Origin: Celeribacter ethanolicus
Lineage (GTDB): Bacteria; Pseudomonadota; Alphaproteobacteria; Rhodobacterales; Rhodobacteraceae
NCBI RefSeq assembly: GCF_001550095.1
Contig: NZ_LRUC01000045.1
Location: 1 to 64,000 of the forward strand
Direction: 5' to 3'
Length of the DNA stretch: 64,000 nt
Shown: piece by piece, positions 44,214 through 56,124 of the stretch
How positions within the stretch are numbered: position 1 is the stretch's first letter
Layout of the letters: each line of letters opens with the position of its first letter
Notes under the pieces: model-generated
Told to the model about the DNA's origin: nothing
Database searches by the model: none
Seen by the model: only the letters and a program-made list of their open reading frames with translations
Made by a program: the position numbers and the translations under genes

Positions 44214-44242
44214 TTGACAAGCCGGACAAGTCTACAGATACA
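44214..44242 (+). promoter_or_regulatory. Promoter of the thiamine operon
   Basis: TTGACA (44214-44219) and GATACA (44237-44242) are spaced by 17 bases. Transcription would begin near 44250, right at the first base of the riboswitch. Confidence 0.55.
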
Positions 44243-44250
44243 TAGGCTTA

Positions 44251-44360
44251 CGTCAGGGGAGTCCCGCCCAAGGGACTGAGAGGCTGATTGACGGCGGCAA
44301 ACCCGCCCGAGGTGACGCGACCCTTAGAACCTGACCCAGTTGACACTGGCGTAGGAAGAC
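44251..44360 (+). ncRNA. TPP riboswitch (THI element)
   Basis: The conserved aptamer parts are in order: GTCAGGGGAG at the 5' P2 side, CTGAGAGG in the pyrimidine-sensing J3-2/P3 region, then GACCCTTAGAACCTGA and the 3' GTAGGAAG. It precedes thiC by 136 bases. When thiamine pyrophosphate is bound, expression of thiCOSGEFD should fall. Confidence 0.93.
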
Positions 44361-44390
44361 CGAAGGGCATCTCCGCAATCTCGATCATGA

Positions 44391-47201
<2,811 letters not shown>

Positions 47202-47212
<11 letters not shown>

Positions 47213-47399
47213 ATTGAACGGACAGTCTGTCGAAACCTCAGTCCCCACGCTGGCCGCGCTGATCACGGAACAAAACTATGAGGCGCGCTCTGTCGCCTCT
47301 GCCGTTGACGGGCAATTCGTGCCGCGCGACGCGCGCGAGGGGGTCAACCTGACGGCGGGCATGAAGATCGAACTTCTCTCGCCCATGCAAGGGGGCTGA
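47202..47399 (+). CDS. thiS: Sulfur carrier protein ThiS
   Basis: A 65-aa ubiquitin-like protein ending in Gly-Gly, the end that ThiF adenylates and that is then converted to a thiocarboxylate. It begins M-R-I-E-L-N-G and has the V-P-R family loop. It overlaps thiO and lies one base before thiG. Confidence 0.95.
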
Positions 47400-47400
47400 C

Positions 47401-48162
47401 ATGTTCTACGGCACCGAGTTGAAAAATCGCCTGCTGCTCGGCACGGCGCAATACCCCTCTCCCGACATCTTGCGGGCGGCCATCGCGGCCTCTGGCACGG
47501 AGGTGATCACCGTCTCGCTTCGTCGCGAGGGCGCAGGCGGCGCGGGGTTTCGCGACATTCTCAAAGACAGCGGCTGTCGCATCCTGCCCAATACGGCGGG
47601 CTGTCACAGCGCCCGCGAAGCGGTCACCACGGCGCAGATGGCGAGCGAAGTGTTCGGGACCAACTGGATCAAACTCGAAGTGATCGGCCACGCCGATACG
47701 CTACAACCCGATCCCTTCGCTTTGGTCGAAGCCGCGCGCATCCTCTGCGCCGACGGGTTCGAGGTCTTTCCCTACACCACCGAAGATCTGATCCTCGGTG
47801 AAAAACTGATCGAGGCCGGATGCCGTGTGCTTATGCCCTGGGGCGCGCCGATTGGCTCCGGCCAAGGGCTGCGCAATATTGAGGGGCTCAAGTCCATGCG
47901 CGCGCATTTCCCGGACGTGCCTCTGGTGATCGACGCCGGGATCGGCGCGCCGTCTCAGGCCGCGCAGGCGATGGAGATGGGGTTCGACGCGATCCTGCTC
48001 AACACCGCCGTCGCCAAGGCGCTTGATCCCGTGGCCATGGCAGAGGCATTTTCCCGTGCTGTCGACGCCGGAAGACAGGCCTATGACGCGGGCCTCATGC
48101 CGCGTCGAGATATGGCTGAGGCTTCCACCCCGGTGTTCGGCATGGCGGAGCTTTTGGCATGA
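47401..48162 (+). CDS. thiG: Thiazole synthase (ThiG)
   Basis: A 253-aa TIM-barrel enzyme that joins deoxyxylulose phosphate, the ThiS thiocarboxylate and iminoglycine. The Schiff-base Lys lies in W-I-K-L-E-V near residue 92. Also present are [17 protein letters not shown], and D-A-G-I-G. Overlaps thiE by four bases. Confidence 0.96.
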   Translation: MFYGTELKNRLLLGTAQYPSPDILRAAIAASGTEVITVSLRREGAGGAGFRDILKDSGCRILPNTAGCHSAREAVTTAQMASEVFGTNWIKLEVIGHADTLQPDPFALVEAARILCADGFEVFPYTTEDLILGEKLIEAGCRVLMPWGAPIGSGQGLRNIEGLKSMRAHFPDVPLVIDAGIGAPSQAAQAMEMGFDAILLNTAVAKALDPVAMAEAFSRAVDAGRQAYDAGLMPRRDMAEASTPVFGMAELLA

Positions 48163-48767
48163 CACTCGACCCGTTTTACCTCATCGTCAGCCACGTCGGT
48201 CAGCTCGAATTGCTCGTGCCTCACGGCGTGCGTCTCGTTCAGCTTCGGATCAAGGATCAGCCGGAAACAGAGGTCCGGCGGCAAATCCGCCGCGCCCGCG
48301 ATTTTTGTGCGGTGCACCGCGCGCAACTGGTGGTGAATGATCATTGGCAGGCGGCGCTCGATCTCAAATGTGGCGTTGTCCATCTCGGTCAAGAGGATAT
48401 GGAAACCGTCGACTTTGCCGCTCTCAGGCGTGCAGGTGTGCGCTTTGGCCTCTCGACCCATGACGAGACGGAGCTGAACCGTGCGCTGTCTCATGGTCCG
48501 GCCTATGTCGCGCTCGGGCCGGTCTATCCGACGCTTTTGAAACAAATGAAATGGGGGCCGCAGGGGTTGGATCGCGTTCGGGAGTGGAAAAAGGCCGCAG
48601 GGCAGACGCCGCTGGTTGGCATAGGTGGTCTGACGCCCGAACGCCTGCCCGGTCTCTTTGCGGCGGGCGCAGATTGTGCCGCCGTCGTGACCGACATTGC
48701 GACGGCTGAAAACCCGGAGGCGCGCTGCGCCGAATGGATCGCCGCCACACGGGGCAACGCGACATGA
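48159..48767 (+). CDS. thiE: Thiamine phosphate synthase (ThiE)
   Basis: A 202-aa barrel enzyme that couples HMP pyrophosphate and thiazole phosphate. It shows V-Q-L-R-I-K near 28, V-N-D-H-W, H-L-G-Q-E-D, G-P-V-Y-P-T and G-I-G-G-L-T. The canonical R-x-K-D sequence is kept as R-I-K-D. Overlaps thiF by four bases. Confidence 0.93.
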   Translation: MTLDPFYLIVSHVGQLELLVPHGVRLVQLRIKDQPETEVRRQIRRARDFCAVHRAQLVVNDHWQAALDLKCGVVHLGQEDMETVDFAALRRAGVRFGLSTHDETELNRALSHGPAYVALGPVYPTLLKQMKWGPQGLDRVREWKKAAGQTPLVGIGGLTPERLPGLFAAGADCAAVVTDIATAENPEARCAEWIAATRGNAT

Positions 48768-49678
48768 GCCGGTATGAAAGACAGATCTGCCTGCCGGAAA
48801 TCGGTCCCGAGGGTCAGGCGCGACTCGCCAAAGCAAGGGTGTTGGTCGTCGGTGCCGGCGGGCTTGGCGCCACTCTCTTGCCGCAACTCGTGGGCGCAGG
48901 CATTGGTTTCATCCGGCTCCTAGACCCAGATGTGGTCGAGGAAAGCAATCTGCATCGTCAGACGCTCTATCGCATGAACCATCTGGGACGCCCCAAGGCC
49001 GAGGTCGCCGCCGCGTCGCTGGGCCTGTTGAACCCCGATTGCACGCTGGAGCCCCACATCGCCCGCCTCGATCCCGCTGGCCTCCCTCAATGGGCGGCAG
49101 ATGTCGATCTGATCCTCGACGCGGCCGACACCTTCGCCACCAGCTATGCGCTTTCGGATCATTGCCGGGCCACCCGGCAACCGCTGATCAGTGCGTCCGT
49201 GACCGGCAGACAAGGCTATGTCGGCGGGTTTTGTGGTGGCGCACCCAGCCTGCGCGCCGTGTTTCCCGATCTGCCCGAGAGCCTTGGGGCTTGCGCGGAA
49301 ACCGGTGTGCTCGGGCCGGTTGTCGCATGCCTCGCAGCGCTTCAAGCTCAGATGGCCCTCGCCGTGCTGTTGCAGCATCGGCTCTCACCGCTCGGCCAAG
49401 TGCTCTCACTTGATCTGGCGACATGGCGGCTTGGTGGTTTTCGCTTTGACAACGCCCCCGAACCCACCAATCCCTCCCCCGCCATTCTCTCTCCGGCCCA
49501 GATTAACGAGACAGACCTTGTGATCGACCTGCGTAACACGCCTACCCCCGCCCCACATCCCACGCCGGGGCAACGCGTGGTTTTCACCTGCACCTCCGGT
49601 CTCCGCGCCTGGCGCGCGGCAAGGGCCTTTGCGGCACAGGGACATACGGATGTGGCCATCGTCGGAGCAGGTGCATGA
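48764..49678 (+). CDS. thiF: ThiS adenylyltransferase ThiF with a short rhodanese-like tail
   Basis: A 304-aa E1-like enzyme that adenylates the ThiS C-terminus. ATG 48764 overlaps the thiE stop. N-terminal R-Y-E-R-Q-I-C-L-P-E-I-G, nucleotide loop G-A-G-G-L-G, and D-A-A-D near 120 identify the family. The zinc cysteine pairs of some MoeB/ThiF proteins are not evident. The last ~50 residues look like a compressed rhodanese domain: V-I-D-L-R near 255, then V-V-F-T-C-T-S-G-L-R-A with a candidate active Cys. It may deliver sulfur in cis. Confidence 0.88.
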   Translation: MSRYERQICLPEIGPEGQARLAKARVLVVGAGGLGATLLPQLVGAGIGFIRLLDPDVVEESNLHRQTLYRMNHLGRPKAEVAAASLGLLNPDCTLEPHIARLDPAGLPQWAADVDLILDAADTFATSYALSDHCRATRQPLISASVTGRQGYVGGFCGGAPSLRAVFPDLPESLGACAETGVLGPVVACLAALQAQMALAVLLQHRLSPLGQVLSLDLATWRLGGFRFDNAPEPTNPSPAILSPAQINETDLVIDLRNTPTPAPHPTPGQRVVFTCTSGLRAWRAARAFAAQGHTDVAIVGAGA

Positions 49679-50421
49679 CTGCCCCCGTCCTGATGATCGG
49701 AGGCCTCGATTCAAGCGGCGGCGCCGGGGTGTTGCGCGATTGTGCCGTGGCGGAGGCCTTCGGCGTTCCGGCCCGTGTGGCCGTCACCGCCGTCACGGCA
49801 CAAAGCGATCAGGCGGTGAGCGCCGTCCATCCGGTGCCCCCTGACACGATCCGGGCACAGATCGCCATCGCCGGTCAGGTGGGCGCGGTCAAGATCGGCA
49901 TGCTCGGAACGGCGGAAACCGTCCGCGCCGTTGCGGAGCTTTTGCCTCCCGTTCCCTGTGTCGTCGACCCCGTTCTGATGACGAGCTCCGGGCATATGTT
50001 GCTAGATGAAACCGGGATCGCGGCGCTCATTGCGGATCTTTTGCCGAAAACCGACCTCCTGACCCCGAACCTGCCGGAGCTTTCCGCACTTGCGCGGGCG
50101 CTTGGGCTCGCCCCCGACGACCGGGAGGGCTGCGTCGCGAAACTGTTGAAATTGGGCTGTGGCGCCGTGTTGGTCAAAGGCGGCCATGACAACGGACCAC
50201 AGAGCGTCGACCGTCTCTATCGCGGCACCAGGCCTGCGTTGGATTTCACGGCCCGACGCACCGATACAACGCTTCGCGGCACGGGATGCCGGCTGGCCAG
50301 TGCGATCACAGTTCACCTTGCGAATCGTGACGGCGCAGGCCCTGACGCGCTCGTGTCTGCGATTGAGGTCGCGAAAAAACACGTCCTCCACGCCTTGAAA
50401 GCTGCCACGATTGCAGCCTGA
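49675..50421 (+). CDS. thiD: HMP / HMP-phosphate kinase (ThiD)
   Basis: A 248-aa ribokinase-fold enzyme that phosphorylates hydroxymethylpyrimidine twice. Family parts are G-G-L-D-S-S-G-G-A-G-V near the N-terminus, K-I-G-M-L-G, V-D-P-V-L-M-T-S-S-G, T-P-N-L-P-E, and V-L-V-K-G-G-H. The C-terminal anion-hole motif reads G-T-G-C-R-L-A-S-A. Last gene of thiCOSGEFD. Confidence 0.95.
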   Translation: MTAPVLMIGGLDSSGGAGVLRDCAVAEAFGVPARVAVTAVTAQSDQAVSAVHPVPPDTIRAQIAIAGQVGAVKIGMLGTAETVRAVAELLPPVPCVVDPVLMTSSGHMLLDETGIAALIADLLPKTDLLTPNLPELSALARALGLAPDDREGCVAKLLKLGCGAVLVKGGHDNGPQSVDRLYRGTRPALDFTARRTDTTLRGTGCRLASAITVHLANRDGAGPDALVSAIEVAKKHVLHALKAATIAA

Positions 50422-50815
50422 GAAGCCGGGTTGCCGGCAGGGCTGCTTGAAGCACACCGACCGCGTTCTGGCTCGGCCTTCCGGCAGGACCATCCGAACC
50501 GGCTATCTCAACCCGGAAACCACATATGGAACATGCGTAGGATTTCACCGCAAAGACCTTCAAACCCCATAAAAAGCACTCTGGGCGCGGAAGGCGCACT
50601 TTCCACTTCGCAGCAAGTCTCCGGCGCTTGACAGTCCGGCACTCTGGCGCAGGATGAAAGCAGCCACATCTCATCGGACACAGACCACTCTGCGGATCGA
50701 ACCGCCCCGGGTCGCCCCGGAGTTGAGCCGAGAACAGCGGCAGGGGGGGAGCGGCAGAAATGCGGCTTTCGCGACGCTCTTTCTTGTGTCCGGAACATTT
50801 TGCTTGGGATCTCAC
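50422..50815 (+). other. Intergenic stretch between thiD and the nitrilase gene
   Basis: 394 bases without a convincing gene. A TTGACA at 50628-50633 could be a -35 element, but no good -10 sits 16-18 bases on. Two GCCGGCAGG/TTCCGGCAGG-type short similar segments near 50432 and 50482 were seen. No U-tract terminator was found. Confidence 0.4.
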
Positions 50816-51607
50816 ATGCGCATCGCCCTGCTTCAGCCCTCCCCCTCTGCCGCCGATCTCGCGTCCCTGCACATCTCTCTTCTGGAGGCCCGCCGAGATG
50901 ACGCCGATGTGCTGATCGTTCCGGAACTTCTTGTCCCGGGCTACAACCACCCCCGGAAGCATCGCCGCGAAGCCGAGCCATTGGACGGCATCTGGATGCA
51001 GGCGCTGCGGGCCATGGTCGCGAAGGTCGGCTGCGCTTTGGTCATCGGATGGGCCGAGCGCGACGGGGACAAGGTCTATAATGCGGCGAGCTGTGTGGAT
51101 CGGGACGGAACGCTTCTGGCGCATTACCGCAAGGTCCAGCTTTTCGGCGAGATGGAACATGCGAGCTTTACCCCCGGCACCGAACTTGCCCCGCCCTTCG
51201 ATCTCTGCGGGCGCAGATGCGGCCTGCTGATCTGTTACGACATCGAGTTTCCCGGCCACACCGCCACCCTCGCCCACGCCGGGGCCGAGGTGATCTTCGT
51301 CCCGACCGCAAACCCCGAAGGCTACGAACATGTGCAGGAGGTGCTGGTGCCCGCCCGCGCCCATGAGCTCGGCGGTTTCGTCGCCTATGCCAATTATTGC
51401 GGCACGGACAACGGGCTGACGTTCGGCGGCGGCTCCACCGTCGCGGGGCCGGACGGACGGGCACTTGCGCGGGCCGGCACTTCGGAAAGTCTGCTGATCG
51501 TCGATCTGCCGGAACTGTCCGACTATCCTCCCGAAACGCTTTCCGGCAAGGGGACTGATTTTCGCGCCGCCCCCATCGCGGAGGACACATACACCCCGGC
51601 AAAATGA
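50816..51607 (+). CDS. Nitrilase-superfamily carbon-nitrogen hydrolase
   Basis: A 263-aa hydrolase with the complete Glu-Lys-Cys triad at E37 (V-P-E-L), K106 (Y-R-K-V-Q-L-F) and C140 (L-I-C-Y-D-I-E-F-P). Such enzymes cleave small amides, nitriles or carbamoyl compounds. The substrate is not evident; the overall sequence is amidase-like rather than true nitrilase. ATG 50816 begins exactly at the conserved first strand (M-R-I-A-L-L-Q); a longer in-frame reading from 50654 is rejected. Its stop lies in a convergent gap with the DUF475 gene. Confidence 0.85.
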   Translation: MRIALLQPSPSAADLASLHISLLEARRDDADVLIVPELLVPGYNHPRKHRREAEPLDGIWMQALRAMVAKVGCALVIGWAERDGDKVYNAASCVDRDGTLLAHYRKVQLFGEMEHASFTPGTELAPPFDLCGRRCGLLICYDIEFPGHTATLAHAGAEVIFVPTANPEGYEHVQEVLVPARAHELGGFVAYANYCGTDNGLTFGGGSTVAGPDGRALARAGTSESLLIVDLPELSDYPPETLSGKGTDFRAAPIAEDTYTPAK

Positions 51608-51611
51608 TCGC

Positions 51612-51665
51612 AGAAAAAAGAGACGCTTTCCCCGAACAAAGGGGACCTCCGGGAAAAGCGCCTCT
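51612..51665 (-). terminator. Terminator of the DUF475 gene
   Basis: On the minus strand AGAGGCGCTTTTCCC pairs imperfectly with GGGGAAAGCGTCTCT and is followed by TTTTTT. It ends transcripts of the DUF475 gene or its operon. Confidence 0.75.
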
Positions 51666-51691
51666 GGGCAGACCGGGAAGAGGTCTCCGGT

Positions 51692-52735
51692 CTATGCGGT
51701 CACGGCCTCCTCCCGACGCCGCCGGTTGTAGCGCACCGAGGACACCAGCGAGAGTGCGATGAACGCCGCGCCGATCAGCCCGGTGATCACCTCCGGGATA
51801 TGCACGAGGCTCTGCGCGAACATCACGCAGGACAGCACGAGGATCGAATAGAAAGCGCCGTGTTCGAGATAGCGGAATTCGGTGAGGGTCTGCTTTTCCA
51901 CCAGCATGATGGTCATGGAGCGCACATACATCGCCCCGATGCCGAGACCGATGGCGATCAGAAACAGGTTCTGCGTGAGGGCAAAGGCCCCGATGACCCC
52001 GTCGAAGCTGAAGGAGGCATCGAGCACTTCGAGGTAGAGGAAGGCACCCAGACCGCCTTTCGCCAGAGAGGCGCCGCTGTCGAGCACATGACCGAGGGTT
52101 TCGACGGCGATGAAGGTGACGAGCCCGGCCACGGCGGCAAACAGGAAGGTGCCGCGTTGCGAGGCGTCGATCAGGCCGGAGAAGACCAGCACGATCAAAA
52201 GCACCAACCCGATGGCCATGCCGCGCACGGAGGCCCATTTGCGCAACAGATCCTCCAGAGGCCGCAGCCAGTCGACCTCCTTTTCCGGGTCAATGAAGTA
52301 ATTCAGCGCCACCATCATCAGAAACGTGCCCCCGAAGGCCGAAATCGACAGATGCGCTTCGCCGATCAGCCGCGCATATTCGGTCGGTTCGCGCGCCGCG
52401 AGACGCAGTGCCTCGATCGGGCCGATGTGGGCGGCGACGGAGACGACGGCCAGCGGAAAGACGATGCGCATGCCGAAGACCGCGATCAGGATGCCCCAGG
52501 TCAGAAACCGCCGTCGCCAGGTTTCGTCCATATCCTTGAGCTTGCTGGCGTTGACGATGGCATTGTCGAAACTCAGCGAGATTTCCAATACCGAGAGGAT
52601 CACCCCGATCAGCGCAAAGGTGACCATGCCGGACAGATGCCCGGTATAGGCCCAGCCGAGCCAGAAACAGAGCGCAATCCCCAGACCGGTGACTGCGAAA
52701 CTCCAGTGAAAATATTTCCATACGGACGAGGACAT
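51692..52735 (-). CDS. DUF475 / TerC-like integral membrane protein
   Basis: A 347-aa protein with about eight or nine hydrophobic helices. Two copies of the TerC-like acidic motif are visible: L-S-F-D-N-A-I-V-N-A near 55 and S-F-D-G-V-I-G-A-F near 240. TerC-family proteins have been linked to tellurite resistance and to metal (Mn or Ca) export; DUF475 has no firm function. It follows the ferredoxin-reductase gene by 38 bases on the same strand and may be the last gene of that operon. Confidence 0.85.
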   Translation of the reverse strand: MSSSVWKYFHWSFAVTGLGIALCFWLGWAYTGHLSGMVTFALIGVILSVLEISLSFDNAIVNASKLKDMDETWRRRFLTWGILIAVFGMRIVFPLAVVSVAAHIGPIEALRLAAREPTEYARLIGEAHLSISAFGGTFLMMVALNYFIDPEKEVDWLRPLEDLLRKWASVRGMAIGLVLLIVLVFSGLIDASQRGTFLFAAVAGLVTFIAVETLGHVLDSGASLAKGGLGAFLYLEVLDASFSFDGVIGAFALTQNLFLIAIGLGIGAMYVRSMTIMLVEKQTLTEFRYLEHGAFYSILVLSCVMFAQSLVHIPEVITGLIGAAFIALSLVSSVRYNRRRREEAVTA

Positions 52736-52773
52736 GGGCCCCGGCCTCCCTGTGTTGCCCTGCTCGGAGGGGA

Positions 52774-53817
52774 TTAGAGATTATGCGCGAAGTGGAAGCT
52801 GTCGGCGTAGATGTGGTTGACGCTCGCCCCGGCTTCAAGGAAGCGCCCGCGCGCCTCCGCGATCATCGCGGGCGAGCCGCAGAGATAGATCGCATGATCC
52901 GAAAGATCCGGCAGATCGGCCAGAACGGCGTCCTGCACATGACCCGAGCGATGTGGGCTTCCGGGCGCACGCGACAACACCGGCACGAAGGTGAAATCGT
53001 CAAACGCCGCTCCGAGCGCCGCGATCTCTTCGGCCAGATAAAGCTCGCTTTCCGTGCGCATCCCCCAGTACAGCGCCACCGGCGGTCCGTCGGGCTCCTC
53101 CTTGAGCGCCGCAAGCATGGCACGCAGCGGCGCGATTCCGGTGCCCGTCGCGACCAGCAGAAGCGGCCGAAAATCCTCCGGGTGCAGACGAAAGAGTCCA
53201 TGCGGCCCGTGCAGGCGCAGTGTCTCGCCTGCTTCGATCCCGGACAGTACGCCCGCAGTGAACATGCCCCCCGGGATCACCCGGATATGCAGGTCGATCT
53301 CGCCTTCGGACGGCGCGGACGCAATGGAAAACGACCGTGTCGCACCGCTTTCGGTCACCACATTGATATATTGCCCAGGCTGAAAGTCAGGCATCTCGCC
53401 TTCGGGCCGCAGCCTGAGCCGCAGGATATCCGGGCAGACCGGCGTGAGCGACACCACCTCGGCTTCGATCTCGACCGGCACCGGCCGATCCGAAGGCATC
53501 AGCTCCGCCGCAACCCGCAGGTTCATCCGGGCACGCGCCTGACAGGCCAGAGCAAAGCCACAGCCGCGCTCCTCCTCGCTCAGCCCCAGGGGCTCTTCGT
53601 CATAGGCAACTTCGCCCTCGAGCAGCCGAATGCGACAGGAGCCGCAAAATCCGCTCTTGCAGTCATGCGCCAGATCGACACCAGCATTGAGCGCCGCGGC
53701 GAGAATGGTTTCATGGGACTCGACGCAGAAACTCTCTCCGCTCTCCGCCAAGGTGACCTGCGCCACGACGGCTTCGTCCCCGTCTTCGATCTTGTGAACC
53801 GCGCGAATGATCGTCAT
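52774..53817 (-). CDS. Ferredoxin-NAD(P)H reductase component of an oxygenase system
   Basis: A 347-aa three-domain electron-transfer protein. Residues ~15-105 form a plant-type 2Fe-2S domain (C-K-S-G-F-C-G-S-C and a later L-A-C-Q). Then an FAD domain with R-S-F-S-I-A-S and an NAD domain with L-L-V-A-T-G-T-G-I-A-P follow. This is the BenC/XylA/phenol-hydroxylase-reductase layout. ATG 53817 is preceded by GAGGGGG; the upstream extension is not conserved-looking. It probably reduces the ferredoxins encoded at 57.6-58.6 kb for the diiron oxygenase; this is inferred from context and shared operators. Confidence 0.9.
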   Translation of the reverse strand: MTIIRAVHKIEDGDEAVVAQVTLAESGESFCVESHETILAAALNAGVDLAHDCKSGFCGSCRIRLLEGEVAYDEEPLGLSEEERGCGFALACQARARMNLRVAAELMPSDRPVPVEIEAEVVSLTPVCPDILRLRLRPEGEMPDFQPGQYINVVTESGATRSFSIASAPSEGEIDLHIRVIPGGMFTAGVLSGIEAGETLRLHGPHGLFRLHPEDFRPLLLVATGTGIAPLRAMLAALKEEPDGPPVALYWGMRTESELYLAEEIAALGAAFDDFTFVPVLSRAPGSPHRSGHVQDAVLADLPDLSDHAIYLCGSPAMIAEARGRFLEAGASVNHIYADSFHFAHNL

Positions 53818-53824
53818 GGCCCCC

Positions 53825-54304
53825 TCACTTCTTGATATCGGCTGCGACCACGACCTCATGGCCTTGGGGGGCGAGTAGATCCGCCAGCGCCTGAAGCGCC
53901 GCGACACCCGCCGCCGTGTCCTGTTCGCCATTGCCGCCCGACAGCCCGACGCCGCCGATCACCTCGCCATCGACCACGATGGGGAAACCGCCCACGAAGA
54001 CCGCGAACTTGCCCTCGAAGGACAATTGGATACCGAAGGCCTCGTTGCCTGGCAGCGCGGGGCCATTGGGCGCCTTGTTAAACAGATGGGTGGAGCGTTT
54101 GTGCGTGGCGGCGGTGAAGGCCTTGTTCCACGAAATCTGCGGCCCGGTCACCCGCGCCCCGTCCATGCGCTCGATCAGGATCGGAAACCCGCCGTCATCG
54201 GCGATGCAGATGGTCTCCAAAACACCGATTTCCCTGGATTTTTCAACAGCGGCGGCGATCATCACACGCGCCTCTTCGGATTGCAGTCTGAGAACTGTTT
54301 TCAA
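53825..54304 (-). CDS. HbpS/GlcG-family (DUF336) protein
   Basis: A 159-aa member of the GlcG/HbpS family. Motifs are D-G-G-F-P-I-L-I-E-R-M-D-G-A, K-A-F-T-A-A-T, and the C-terminal G-G-F-P-I-V-V-D-G-E-V-I-G-G-V-G-L-S-G-G. Relatives bind heme or act in diol, glycolate or aromatic-degradation operons, often with unclear function. No signal peptide, so cytoplasmic. It is seven bases before the reductase gene, and two GTATACC operator cores lie in its promoter region. Confidence 0.88.
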   Translation of the reverse strand: MKTVLRLQSEEARVMIAAAVEKSREIGVLETICIADDGGFPILIERMDGARVTGPQISWNKAFTAATHKRSTHLFNKAPNGPALPGNEAFGIQLSFEGKFAVFVGGFPIVVDGEVIGGVGLSGGNGEQDTAAGVAALQALADLLAPQGHEVVVAADIKK

Positions 54305-54344
54305 TGGTCCATCTCTTAGGTTGTGCGTTTCTCTTTCCTCAATT

Positions 54345-54357
54345 TAGTATACCATAT
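54345..54357. promoter_or_regulatory. GntR operator A (GTATACC core)
   Basis: TAGTATACCATA contains the GTATACC core at 54347-54353, 43 bases upstream of the HbpS-like gene start. It overlaps a second imperfect GTATAC/ATATAC repeat. Confidence 0.5.
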
Positions 54358-54439
54358 ACTCAAAATTCCAAGGGCTATTTGAGAGATTTTTGCTGAATTA
54401 GCGCCTTTAAATCCAATTTATACTCCGAATGCCTATTTT

Positions 54440-54453
54440 TTTGGTATACCAAA
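54440..54453. promoter_or_regulatory. GntR operator B, perfect 14-bp palindrome
   Basis: TTTGGTATACCAAA is a perfect palindrome in the divergent region between the HbpS-like operon and gntR. The T-G-G-T-A-T-A-C-C-A layout is typical of FCD-type GntR operators. Confidence 0.7.
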
Positions 54454-54622
54454 TATGACGACACACATTCTGAAATGCACTCACATCCGGATTTCCCATC
54501 GCCATAGGAATCGCGCGATCCCACGCTCCGAAAGCGCGGCAATGCCGGCACTCGAACCCCGCCCCCTGCACGCGACACGTCGCGAAGAGCACGCGAGAGG
54601 CTTGGCAAAGCGTAACCGGCTC

Positions 54623-54632
54623 TGGTATACCG
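54623..54632. promoter_or_regulatory. GntR operator C (GGTATACC)
   Basis: TGGTATACCG has the 8-bp palindrome GGTATACC at 54624-54631, 83 bases upstream of the gntR start. It suggests autoregulation. Confidence 0.55.
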
Positions 54633-54714
54633 AATGCAGCATCGCGACCCCCAACCGAGAGCGGCCTTCCGCCCGGCCCGAAGGATGCGCGACCGAATAT
54701 GAACAGGACATAAC

Positions 54715-55362
54715 ATGGCTCTGGCAATTGGCGACGCCCACACGCCCTTGACGAAAATGGTCAAGGATGCGCTGCGCGAACGGATTCTGAATGCGGAATT
54801 CGAACCGGGAACACGGCTTGTCGAGGGCAGGATTTCCGAAGAAATGGGCGTGTCCCGGATGCCCGTGCGCGAAGCCTTGCGGGAACTGGCGGCCGAAGGT
54901 CTGGTCAAGATCATTCCCCGACGCGGCGCGACCGTTTCCATGCCGGCTGCGGATCAGAAAATGGACCTGATCGAAGTGCGTGCCACGCTTGAGGCCCTGA
55001 ACGCCCGGCTTGCGGCCCGACGCAAGGACCCCGAGCGGATCGAGGAGCTGCAACGGGTTCTGGCCGCCGGGGAATCCGACATCGAGAAGAGCGATTTCAG
55101 CGAGATGCGCGCCCATAACGATGCCTTTCACACGGCTCTGGGCGAGGTCTCGGGCAATGTGACACTTCAGGATCTGATCCGCACCCTGCGCGACCAGACC
55201 GCCATGCTGTTCAAACAGGACGATCCGGTCAAGGTGCGCGAAACCTGGCGCGAGCATGCCGATATTCTCCGGGCGGTGATCGCAGGCGACGAAGAGCTCG
55301 CGGCCATTCTCGCCTCCCGGCACGTCTACAATGCGGTCGAGCCGGAACAAGCCACCGACTGA
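54715..55362 (+). CDS. FCD-type GntR-family transcription regulator
   Basis: A 215-aa regulator. The N-terminal winged helix (about 10-75) has I-L-N-A-E-F-x-P-G-x-R-L-V-E and the recognition-helix stretch S-R-M-P-V-R-E-A-L-R-E-L. The C-terminal FCD domain (about 85-205) keeps metal-type positions such as H-x-x-F-H-x-A-L and the later R-E-H-A-D-I. It sits between the two minus-strand operons it probably controls, and GTATACC cores occur at three promoters. The ligand is unknown, perhaps the pathway substrate. Confidence 0.9.
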   Translation: MALAIGDAHTPLTKMVKDALRERILNAEFEPGTRLVEGRISEEMGVSRMPVREALRELAAEGLVKIIPRRGATVSMPAADQKMDLIEVRATLEALNARLAARRKDPERIEELQRVLAAGESDIEKSDFSEMRAHNDAFHTALGEVSGNVTLQDLIRTLRDQTAMLFKQDDPVKVRETWREHADILRAVIAGDEELAAILASRHVYNAVEPEQATD

Positions 55363-55374
55363 GGTAAGCCAGCC

Positions 55375-56124
55375 CTACAGCAGCGCCCGCATCAACAGCC
55401 CCACCGCACTGAGCGCCGACAACCCGAGAAGGACATGCCGGATCGCGCCTTTCGGCACATGCCGCGCCAGAGGGGTCGAAACGGTAAAGCCGAGCAGAAG
55501 CGCAGGGAAAAGCAAGAGACCCAGCATGAGTTGGCGCAGCTCGAACCGACCGATGGACGCCAACAGGATGAGCGACGTCGTCGCCCCGAAGAAGAAGGTG
55601 AAATTCAGCGTCGAACGCAGGGTCGCAGGCGGGGTGTTTTGCATGACGATGGCATAGGGCGGTGCGCCCGAAGAGGTGATCGTGCCCATGATGCCCGACA
55701 TCACACCGGCAAAGCCCAGCGTGCGCCAGTTGGCGACGATGCGCCAGCCGCTATAGCTCAGCGCCACCCCGATCAGGATCAGCACCGCGAAGAGAATGTA
55801 GAAACTGTTGGCACTGAGCATCGCCATGATGAAGACGGCGATGAAATTGCCGATGACACGGCCGGAAATCATCGTGCCTGCGGATTTGAAGTCGATGGCG
55901 GAGCGCTCACGCAACACCACCATGACGGAGAGGCAGCCGCCGAGCACGAGCAAGGGCCCCGGCGCAAGTTCGGGAAAGAACAGCGCCGAGAGCGGCGCGG
56001 AAAACATGGCAAAGCCAAGCCCGCCCACGCCCTGAAGAATGGCGGCCACGAAGACCATGGCCACCATGCCCATAAAATGCGGCGTCAAAAGATTGCCGCC
56101 GATCAACTCGTGCACAAGCTCCAT
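55375..56124 (-). CDS. TauE/SafE-family membrane transporter
   Basis: A 249-aa protein with seven or eight hydrophobic helices and family segments G-G-L-G-F-A-M-F-S-A-P near the N-terminus and S-G-I-M-G-T-I-T-S-S-G-A-P-P in the middle. TauE/SafE proteins export or import sulfite, sulfoacetate and other small organic anions. Its start abuts the stop of the aldehyde dehydrogenase gene, so it belongs to the oxygenase operon and may move a pathway acid or by-product. It is convergent with gntR. Confidence 0.85.
   Translation of the reverse strand: MELVHELIGGNLLTPHFMGMVAMVFVAAILQGVGGLGFAMFSAPLSALFFPELAPGPLLVLGGCLSVMVVLRERSAIDFKSAGTMISGRVIGNFIAVFIMAMLSANSFYILFAVLILIGVALSYSGWRIVANWRTLGFAGVMSGIMGTITSSGAPPYAIVMQNTPPATLRSTLNFTFFFGATTSLILLASIGRFELRQLMLGLLLFPALLLGFTVSTPLARHVPKGAIRHVLLGLSALSAVGLLMRALL

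Noticed and set aside
44095-44229. N-terminal extension of nadQ to TTG 44229
   Set aside because: The stretch contains an inverted repeat and approaches the thiamine promoter; its translation is unlike the Nudix-like start.
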